Position numbers and translations under genes: made by a program. Below the pieces are notes generated by a model, which worked only from the letters and a program-made list of their open reading frames with translations, searched no databases and was not told the origin of the DNA. Positions 1 through 6,002 of a DNA stretch of 7,351 nt are shown here, in pieces. The DNA comes from an uncultured Leucothrix sp. Its GTDB lineage: Bacteria > Pseudomonadota > Gammaproteobacteria > Thiotrichales > Thiotrichaceae. The stretch is taken from assembly GCA_937923375.1 (NCBI GenBank), contig CALAJG010000059.1:1-7351 (forward strand). The letters are read 5' to 3'. Each line of letters opens with the position of its first letter. The first letter of the stretch is position 1.

Positions 1-1
1 T

Positions 2-1489
2 AACTACCGGAACATAAACCCTGTACAGGCAGATATGGGGAATTTCAGTCGATCTGACTTTAGCCACATCACGCCCGTTAGCAAAACGGTCAGCATGACC
101 AGCAAACGAAATTTCCGCTCGGCAGGTGTCTATGCGCTACCTGGACAAACGGTGCGCGTGACCCGCAATGACAGCAGTGACTTGACCGTCAAAGTCTTCG
201 TCAACTCATTGCGCTCTGGCTCGACTCATCAATGGGCGGAGAATGGCTATAAACGCCCGAAGTATTTGCAGAGTCAGAAAATGCAGATTGATAGTGGCGA
301 AACCATTACCTTTACCTCGCCTTATGGTGGACCGCTACAATTGGAGTTTAGTCAGAACGATTTGCCGGTTGAGCTTAGTTTTGCCAATGTTGGCGAGCAT
401 GCCTATTGGCAAAGCATTGCTGATGACGAAAGCTTTACCGCTGAGCTGGCAGCCACTGATTATGATTGGGCGGAGCTAGTGACCCCGGGGTTTGAAGTAC
501 ATTCCACTATGATGAAAATGCGCGTGTCCGTCGTGGACGAGGATTGGGGCAGTGCGCAAGCGTTGGCAGCGGGCACCATGCGTTACGTTCACAACTTTCC
601 TCATGTCTTGGCAGGTTTCAAAGGACCGGGGATTGATGTGGTTGATGAGATACACGACTTCGCCATCGCTAACAATCTCACTATCGATAATCTTGATTTA
701 GTGAAGCACATGAATGCGGATCAGGCGACATGTGGTTACGGTTGTTCGGGAAACCCCTACGACGCCTATTGGTCATTTAGTCCAACCGGCCACGGTGACA
801 TCCACGAGCTTGGACACGGTCTGGAAAAGTGGCGTTTGCGCTTTAATGATTGGCAAACACATACATCAACCAATCCTTATTCGTATTACACTAAGACGCA
901 GTTTTACAAAGAAACAGGCGGCGATCCTAGCTGCCAATCCCTGCCATTTGAGCACATGTTCAACACCCTGCAAGCCAGCGTAGACGAAGTAGATCCAGCG
1001 GCGTACATGAAAACCGAGCTGTGGGATAAAATGGGCTGGTCTGAAGGTGTGTCGCTGTTTATTCAGATGATGATGTCAGCCCAAGACAATGGTGTGCTGG
1101 AAGACGGATGGCATTTGTTAGCGCGCCTGCACATTCTGGAGCGTGAGTTTAAACGCGCAACGGCTAGCGAATCACTTTGGGCGCAAAAGAAAGCCAATTT
1201 GGGTTTCAGTGAATATTCTCTGGAGGAAGCCGATGCGTTAAACCAAACTGATTGGTTGCTGATTGCGATATCATTTGCAACGGGGATGGATCATCGCGAC
1301 TACTTTACTATGTGGGGACAAGCTTACTCACCCGAGGCGGCGGCTCAGGTTGTGGCGGCTAACTACACCAAGCAGACACCGCGCAATTTCTATATCAGCA
1401 GTGGCACTGGCTATTGTAGAGGTGAGGGCTTTGACGGAACAAAGCTTCCAGTTGACGGCAATCAGGTTTGGCCTTCAAATAACAAATAA
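2..1489 (+). CDS. ImpA-like M60-family zinc metallopeptidase, C-terminal part (5' end outside window)
   Basis: The frame is open from base 2 with no stop, so the Met at 35 is probably internal and the gene begins outside the window; 495 residues are visible. Numbering from that Met, HELGH at 257-261 is the zincin motif (two zinc-binding His and catalytic Glu258), preceded by GHGDI. Residues 27-50, with GVYALPGQTVRV, resemble the segment that precedes the catalytic part in M60/M60-like enzymes. Cysteines near 233, 237, 300 and 462 would suit disulfides in an exported protein. Known of the family: ImpA of Pseudomonas aeruginosa is a secreted peptidase of about 900 residues that cleaves glycoproteins beside O-glycans, and other M60 members are mucinases. 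Inferred: this is a secreted or surface glycoprotein-degrading enzyme; the signal peptide and accessory domains would lie upstream. The position usually filled by the third zinc-ligand Glu appears to be His276. The M60-like assignment is firm; the ImpA subfamily is likely; the substrate is unknown. Confidence 0.85.
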   Translation, partial: NYRNINPVQADMGNFSRSDFSHITPVSKTVSMTSKRNFRSAGVYALPGQTVRVTRNDSSDLTVKVFVNSLRSGSTHQWAENGYKRPKYLQSQKMQIDSGETITFTSPYGGPLQLEFSQNDLPVELSFANVGEHAYWQSIADDESFTAELAATDYDWAELVTPGFEVHSTMMKMRVSVVDEDWGSAQALAAGTMRYVHNFPHVLAGFKGPGIDVVDEIHDFAIANNLTIDNLDLVKHMNADQATCGYGCSGNPYDAYWSFSPTGHGDIHELGHGLEKWRLRFNDWQTHTSTNPYSYYTKTQFYKETGGDPSCQSLPFEHMFNTLQASVDEVDPAAYMKTELWDKMGWSEGVSLFIQMMMSAQDNGVLEDGWHLLARLHILEREFKRATASESLWAQKKANLGFSEYSLEEADALNQTDWLLIAISFATGMDHRDYFTMWGQAYSPEAAAQVVAANYTKQTPRNFYISSGTGYCRGEGFDGTKLPVDGNQVWPSNNK

Positions 1490-1491
1490 TT

Positions 1492-1547
1492 ATTCGTAAA
1501 AACGAATCGATAGTGAAAAATCTATCGATTCATTCGATTAATTGAAT
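1492..1547. repeat. Three adjacent palindromes downstream of the peptidase gene and upstream of katG
   Basis: Three inverted repeats lie end to end just after the peptidase stop codon. ATTCGT-N4-ACGAAT spans 1492-1507. A perfect 10-bp stem, GAATCGATAG-N8-CTATCGATTC, spans 1504-1531. A near-palindrome, ATTCGATTAATTGAAT, spans 1532-1547. The first two share GAAT at 1504-1507, so they cannot both form fully in RNA. The central hairpin may end transcription of the peptidase gene, but no T run follows it, so it is not a standard intrinsic terminator. Its inner ATAG...CTAT dyad could instead be a protein-binding site for katG control. Confidence 0.55.
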
Positions 1548-1576
1548 TGGCTAAATAAGCACTTCAGTACTAATAT
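1547..1576 (+). promoter_or_regulatory. Candidate sigma70 promoter of katG
   Basis: TTGGCT at 1547-1552 and TAATAT at 1571-1576 are separated by 18 bases; each matches four of six consensus positions. It would start transcription around 1583, leaving a leader of about 40 bases before the katG ATG at 1624. The palindromic ATAG-N8-CTAT at 1510-1525 ends about 20 bases upstream of the -35 box, where an activator could bind. This was found by eye, so it is only a candidate. Confidence 0.4.
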
Positions 1577-1623
1577 TTATCCTGTAGATCGTAATTAGAG
1601 CAAGCAACCCAAAGGAAAATATT

Positions 1624-3807
1624 ATGAGTGACGTTAGTAAGTGCCCCGTCATGCATGGGGCAAGCAAGAGCACCGCAGAAGGTACTTCGAACCGTGATTG
1701 GTGGCCTAATCAGCTGAAACTCAATATGCTGCACCAACATTCTTCGAAGTCCAACCCGATGGATGAGGATTTTGATTACGCAGCCGCTTTCAATAGCCTT
1801 GATCTTGATGCACTGAAAAAAGATATCACGGACTTGATGACGGACTCGCAAGATTGGTGGCCAGCCGACTATGGTCACTATGGGCCGCTATTTATCCGTA
1901 TGGCTTGGCACAGTGCAGGAACCTATCGCACGGGTGATGGCCGTGGTGGCGCAGGCACCGGTAATCAGCGCTTTGCACCCCTCAACAGCTGGCCGGACAA
2001 TGTTAATCTTGATAAAGCACGCATGCTGCTTTGGCCGATTAAGCAAAAGTATGGCAAGAGTATTTCTTGGGCTGATTTGATGATCCTGACGGGCAATGTT
2101 GCGTTGGAGTCAATGGGGTTCAAAACCTTCGGATTCGCCGGTGGTCGTGTCGATATTTGGGAGCCAGAAGAAGATATTTACTGGGGCTCTGAAACAGAAT
2201 GGCTGACAAACGAGCGTTACACGGGTGACCGCGAACTAGAGAGTCCTCTTGCGGCCGTACAAATGGGGCTGATTTATGTAAACCCTGAAGGGCCTGATGG
2301 TAAGCCAGATCCGGTCGCATCGGGTCGTGACATTCGTGAAACCTTCGCTCGCATGGCGATGAATGACGAAGAGACGGTGGCATTAACCGCCGGTGGTCAC
2401 ACGTTTGGTAAATCTCACGGAGCAGGTGATGCGGCGCAAGTTGGCCCAGCACCAGAGGGTGCGAGTATCGAACAGCAAGGTTTGGGTTGGCATAACACGC
2501 AAGGTAGTGGAAACGGCAGTGACACCATCGGAAGTGGTATCGAAGGTGCATGGGCAAATAACCCGATCAAATGGGACAATGGTTATTTTGATAACCTGTT
2601 CGGTTATGAGTGGGAGCTAACGCAAAGTCCTGCAGGTGCCGCGCAATGGATACCAAAAGATGGTGCCGGTGACGGTACTGTGCCAGATGCGCATGACCCA
2701 TCAAAACGTCATGCCCCAATGATGACAACGGCTGATATGGCGATGCGCATGGATCCTATATATGAGCCGATTTCACGTCGTTTTCATGAGAATCCTGATC
2801 AGCTAGCCGATGCTTTTGCTCGCGCTTGGTTCAAGTTGACTCACCGTGATATGGGGCCGCGTGCTCGTTACCTCGGTCCTGACGTACCGGCTGAAGAGTT
2901 AATTTGGCAAGACCCTATTCCAGCGGTCGAGCACGCTGTCATTGGCGAGCAGGATGTTGCTTCACTTAAAGCGGACATTTTGGCCTCAGGCTTGTCCGTG
3001 TCAGAGCTGGTAACAACCGCGTGGGCTTCAGCTTCAACCTATCGTGGTTCAGATATGCGCGGCGGTGCCAATGGAGCCCGCATACGACTTGCACCACAAA
3101 AGGATTGGGAGGTTAATCGTCCAGATGATCTTGAAACTGTGTTGCAGGCTTTGGAAGATATCCAGCAGTCGTTTAACGCTGGGGGTAAGCAAGTTTCATT
3201 AGCAGACCTTATCGTATTAGGTGGTTGTGTTGGTGTTGAGCAAGCAGCGAAAAACGCTGGACAAGACATTAAAGTGCCATTTACACCGGGTCGTGCTGAT
3301 ACGACTCAAGATCGAACCGATGTTGAGTCATTTGCAGTGCTTGAGCCAGAAGCAGATGGTTTCCGTAACTACCTGAAAGCTGACTATGTGGTTACCGCTG
3401 AAGAAATGCTGGTCGACAAAGCGCAATTGATGACACTCACTGCACCTGAAATGACGGTACTTGTCGGTGGAATGCGTGTGTTGAACACCAATGCGGATCA
3501 GTCGGCACACGGTGTTTTCACTGATCGCCCTGAAAGTCTGACCAATGATTTCTTCGTGAACTTGCTTGACATGAGCACAACTTGGAAAGCAGTGTCTGAT
3601 GCATCAGATGTGTTTGAAGGCAGGGACCGTAAAACTGGTGATCTGAAGTGGACTGGAACGCGAGTTGATTTGATCTTTGGTTCCAACTCACAGCTACGTG
3701 CTAATGCTGAGGTTTACGCTTGCAGTGATTCTCAGGAACGCTTTGTGAAGGATTTTGTTGCCGCCTGGGACAAGGTAATGAATCTGGATCGTTTTGACCT
3801 TGCGTAA
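1624..3807 (+). CDS. katG: Catalase-peroxidase KatG
   Basis: Heme enzyme that breaks down hydrogen peroxide by catalase and peroxidase reactions. It is cytoplasmic: the N-terminus (MSDVSKCPVMHG, then TSNRDWWPNQL) is typical of KatG without a signal peptide. At 727 aa it has the usual two-domain length, an N-terminal heme domain to about residue 410 and a heme-less C-terminal copy after it. The distal pocket is Arg92-Trp95-His96 (RMAWHSAGTYR). The Trp-Tyr-Met adduct that gives catalase activity is present as Trp95, Tyr218 (IYVNPEGPDG) and Met244 (ARMAMNDEE). The proximal heme ligand is His259 (GGHTFGKSHGAG), with its partner Trp310 (GAWANNP). Arg415 in MGPRARYLGP matches the mobile arginine of the family. 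No key residue is missing, so full bifunctional activity is expected. The start is supported by AAAGGA at 1611-1616, seven bases before the ATG. It has its own candidate promoter and a strong terminator, so it is probably transcribed alone. OxyR control is usual for such genes but is not proven here. Confidence 0.98.
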   Translation: MSDVSKCPVMHGASKSTAEGTSNRDWWPNQLKLNMLHQHSSKSNPMDEDFDYAAAFNSLDLDALKKDITDLMTDSQDWWPADYGHYGPLFIRMAWHSAGTYRTGDGRGGAGTGNQRFAPLNSWPDNVNLDKARMLLWPIKQKYGKSISWADLMILTGNVALESMGFKTFGFAGGRVDIWEPEEDIYWGSETEWLTNERYTGDRELESPLAAVQMGLIYVNPEGPDGKPDPVASGRDIRETFARMAMNDEETVALTAGGHTFGKSHGAGDAAQVGPAPEGASIEQQGLGWHNTQGSGNGSDTIGSGIEGAWANNPIKWDNGYFDNLFGYEWELTQSPAGAAQWIPKDGAGDGTVPDAHDPSKRHAPMMTTADMAMRMDPIYEPISRRFHENPDQLADAFARAWFKLTHRDMGPRARYLGPDVPAEELIWQDPIPAVEHAVIGEQDVASLKADILASGLSVSELVTTAWASASTYRGSDMRGGANGARIRLAPQKDWEVNRPDDLETVLQALEDIQQSFNAGGKQVSLADLIVLGGCVGVEQAAKNAGQDIKVPFTPGRADTTQDRTDVESFAVLEPEADGFRNYLKADYVVTAEEMLVDKAQLMTLTAPEMTVLVGGMRVLNTNADQSAHGVFTDRPESLTNDFFVNLLDMSTTWKAVSDASDVFEGRDRKTGDLKWTGTRVDLIFGSNSQLRANAEVYACSDSQERFVKDFVAAWDKVMNLDRFDLA

Positions 3808-3852
3808 AACGATATAAAACGCTGCAAACTACAGCAAACTGTGTGTGATATT

Positions 3853-3883
3853 AGGCGCTTCAAGGAAATTTGAAGCGCCTTTT
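3853..3883 (+). terminator. Intrinsic terminator of katG
   Basis: A perfect 11-bp stem, AGGCGCTTCAA at 3853-3863 and TTGAAGCGCCT at 3870-3880, closes a six-base loop (GGAAAT) and runs into TTTT at 3880-3883. It lies 45 bases after the katG stop. The T tract overlaps the stop codon of the convergent dusB gene (TAA read from 3884 to 3882). On the other strand the stem is followed only by TAATAT, so it should end katG transcription well and dusB transcription less well. Confidence 0.9.
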
Positions 3884-4871
3884 AACTATAGAGCCGTTCG
3901 CCTCTTTCCAGCAGGCCTTTAAAATAAGTATCCACCGTTTCTGCTTGCCCTACGGTCGTATCTTGTTTGTACATTGCCTGTCGGAATGCATTTCCATCTC
4001 GCAAACCATTGGTATACCAAGCGATATGTTTACGGGCGATACGACAGCCCGTGTATTCACCATAAAACTGATACAGCTCGTCAAGATGACCCAGCAATAC
4101 CTCATGAATTTCCGCGACCTCAGGCGAAGGGAGCAACTCACCTGATTTAAGATAATGTAGTGCTTCGCGAAAAAACCACGGCCGACCTTGAGCAGCACGA
4201 CCTATCATTAGCGCGTCGGCACCAGTCTTATCCAGTACAAATTTGGCTTTTTGTGGGCTGTCAATGTCACCGTTTGCGATGATAGGAATGCCCACGCTGC
4301 GTTTTACTTCGCGAATCAGCTCATAGCGTGCCTCACCCGTATACATTTGCTCACGGGTGCGACCATGAATCGCCAAGGTAGCGATGCCGGCCTGTTCCGC
4401 CATTTCAGCTACCCGCAGGATATTTTCTTCACCATTGGCAAAACCTAACCGGGTTTTCAGTGTTACCGGCACATCAACCGCATCGACTACCGATTCCAGT
4501 AGTTGTTTGACTAATGCTTCGTCTTTCAACAAGGCTGAGCCTGCTAATTTTCGGCAAACTTTTTTGGCTGGACAGCCCATATTGATATCAACAATTTGTG
4601 CGCCATTGGCCACCTGATAACGTGCAGCCTCCGCCAACATGCCTGGGTCAGAGCCAGCAATCTGAGCTGAAATAGGTGCAAGTTCGCCGTCAAAGTTCGC
4701 ACGAAACATAGTTTTTTTCTGAGCGTACAAGGTCGCGTTTGCGGTCATCATCTCGCTGACAGCGTGGCCAGCACCGAAGTGTTTGCAAAGCGTGCGAAAA
4801 GGCCGGTCTGTAACTCCTGCCATCGGGGCAACTATTAGCGGGTTGTCGAGCTTGTAAGGGCCTATGTGCAT
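3882..4871 (-). CDS. dusB: tRNA-dihydrouridine synthase B (DusB)
   Basis: FMN enzyme that uses NADPH to reduce specific uridines in the tRNA D-loop to dihydrouridine; it acts in the cytoplasm. The 329-aa product is the usual length and fits the TIM-barrel plus C-terminal helical layout. Motifs in order: APMAGVTDRPFR (15-26, FMN site), INMGCPAKKV with catalytic Cys100 at the same number as in E. coli DusB, TLKTR (Lys139), IHGRTREQ (His169), NGD (200-202) and GRAAQGRPW (224-232, phosphate binding). I chose the ATG at 4871 because the protein then begins MHIGPYKLDNPL, as DusB proteins do. The frame can be extended to a TTG at 4973, but the extra 34 residues fit no DusB N-terminus and overlap the end of the LysR gene. 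No clear ribosome binding site precedes 4871. It could be read through from the LysR gene 80 bases upstream. There is no fis gene after it: the next gene is convergent katG. Confidence 0.95.
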   Translation of the reverse strand: MHIGPYKLDNPLIVAPMAGVTDRPFRTLCKHFGAGHAVSEMMTANATLYAQKKTMFRANFDGELAPISAQIAGSDPGMLAEAARYQVANGAQIVDINMGCPAKKVCRKLAGSALLKDEALVKQLLESVVDAVDVPVTLKTRLGFANGEENILRVAEMAEQAGIATLAIHGRTREQMYTGEARYELIREVKRSVGIPIIANGDIDSPQKAKFVLDKTGADALMIGRAAQGRPWFFREALHYLKSGELLPSPEVAEIHEVLLGHLDELYQFYGEYTGCRIARKHIAWYTNGLRDGNAFRQAMYKQDTTVGQAETVDTYFKGLLERGERLYS

Positions 4872-4951
4872 TGATGTGATTGTGTTAAAAAATGTTAGCA
4901 ATAATAACGTATTTGTAGACAGATTCATTACTTTCAAATCCAGTTTTATTG

Positions 4952-5818
4952 CTAAGCTATCCTCCGTAGCCAATCTACAAAAGCCTTCACGTCAGGATTC
5001 GTCATAGCCTCAGCTTGATAGGCTAAGAAATATCCATAGTCCTTTAGTTCAATCGGGCTAAGGCGAAATAGTTTTCCGGCCTGTATTTCCGAAGCAATCA
5101 AGTCATCATTTAACGCGATACCCTGTCCATCAATAACCGCTTGCACCCGTACATTTGGATCAGGAATGATCAAGGTATCTGCACGCTTCCAATAGGGGAT
5201 TGCTGCTGCAGCATGCCAATGCGACCAAGCATGACTGTCATCCCGGTCACGCAATAATGTAAAGCTTTCAAGGGCCGATTCAATCCCTTTTTCCTCCACC
5301 CGTTCATAAGCCTGCTGATTGCCTGAAGGCCATGCAGGGCATGGAAACAAGGGTTCTATCTCAGTATCTGTCCATTCACCGGTTCCCCAGCGAATGGTCA
5401 AATCTATCCCTTCATTTTTATGACTAAGCAGGTCAATCATGGGTTGAATACTGAGGCGGATTTCTGGATGTAGGCGCATGAAATCCATCAGCCGAGGAGA
5501 TAGCCAACGTGAAGCAAAATAGGTCGTTAACCCTATGGTTAATGTGCGGCTACCCATGCGACGCATCTCCTGAATCTTACTTTCTATGCTCTCAAAAGCA
5601 GACTGCGAGCTTATCAGTAAGTCCTGCCCGGCATTAGTTAACTCAATCCCTCGTGGCAGGCGATGAAATAATGAAAAGCCAAGCTCATTTTCCAATAATC
5701 TAATTTGATGGCTGACCGCGCCTTTTGTCAGATTTAAGGATCCTGATGCCGAAGCAAAGCTGCCGTGCCGAGCGACAATGTTAAAAACCTTTAGTTTGTC
5801 ATAGCTTCTGAATTGCAT
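4952..5818 (-). CDS. LysR-type transcriptional regulator, GcvA-like
   Basis: DNA-binding regulator of 288 aa, normal for the LysR family. The N-terminal winged helix-turn-helix is clear: FNIVARHGSFASASGSLNLT (12-31), GAVSHQIRLLENELGFSLFHR (33-53), then RGIELTNAGQDLL, the pattern of the GcvA/AmpR branch. A linker helix follows to about residue 90, and the rest is the periplasmic-binding-protein-like effector domain (TIGLTTYFASRWLSPRL near 95-111, IRWGTGEWTD near 142-151). There is no membrane segment or signal peptide, so it is cytoplasmic. The gene is divergent from the MttB-like gene across a 184-base gap, the classic layout for a LysR regulator and its target. That it controls the methyltransferase, with a methylated amine or a breakdown product as inducer, is inference. 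The ATG at 5818 has no strong ribosome binding site but gives the expected family N-terminus. dusB follows on the same strand after 80 bases and is functionally unrelated. Confidence 0.93.
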   Translation of the reverse strand: MQFRSYDKLKVFNIVARHGSFASASGSLNLTKGAVSHQIRLLENELGFSLFHRLPRGIELTNAGQDLLISSQSAFESIESKIQEMRRMGSRTLTIGLTTYFASRWLSPRLMDFMRLHPEIRLSIQPMIDLLSHKNEGIDLTIRWGTGEWTDTEIEPLFPCPAWPSGNQQAYERVEEKGIESALESFTLLRDRDDSHAWSHWHAAAAIPYWKRADTLIIPDPNVRVQAVIDGQGIALNDDLIASEIQAGKLFRLSPIELKDYGYFLAYQAEAMTNPDVKAFVDWLRRIA

Positions 5819-5903
5819 AGTGCGTCAAATTTAATTAGTCGATCTGAGTAAAATAATTGAGTTTTTAACCGTTAGTTTACATGGAAGAATATTAGGAATG
5901 AGA

Positions 5904-5921
5904 TTTTATTAAACCATAAAA
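5904..5921. promoter_or_regulatory. Candidate LysR-type operator between the divergent genes
   Basis: A perfect inverted repeat, TTTTAT-N6-ATAAAA, lies 86 bases from the lysR start and 82 bases from the methyltransferase start, almost midway. LysR regulators bind interrupted AT-rich dyads of the T-N11-A type in such gaps, often repressing their own gene while activating the divergent one. The surroundings are very AT-rich, so a chance dyad is possible. No convincing -35/-10 pair could be fixed for either gene. Confidence 0.3.
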
Positions 5922-5989
5922 AATAATAATAAATTGAGGTAATACTGCTTAATTCTTTGCAAGACAGGATCGCCCCCCCACGATATGTT

Positions 5990-5994
5990 GAGGT
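5990..5994 (+). promoter_or_regulatory. Ribosome binding site deciding the start of the MttB-like gene
   Basis: GAGGT at 5990-5994 sits eight bases before a TTG codon at 6003, an ideal spacing. It sits 23 bases before the first in-frame ATG at 6018, which is too far. An in-frame TAA at 5994-5996 blocks any longer reading frame. TTG at 6003 is therefore the preferred start. Confidence 0.55.
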
Positions 5995-6002
5995 AAATTA
6001 TT

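Noticed and set aside
1570..1878. A 102-codon minus-strand frame over the start of katG.
   Set aside because: It is antisense to conserved KatG sequence, with no ribosome binding site or recognisable protein.
4872..4951. A possible terminator after the LysR gene (GTTA...TAAC then a T6 run, minus strand).
   Set aside because: The stem is only four AT-rich pairs, too weak to call; read-through into dusB cannot be excluded.
4872..4973. A 34-residue N-terminal extension of dusB starting at TTG 4973.
   Set aside because: It does not resemble any DusB N-terminus and overlaps the LysR reading frame by 22 bases; the GGAGG there encodes the last LysR residues. The ATG at 4871 gives the standard DusB beginning.
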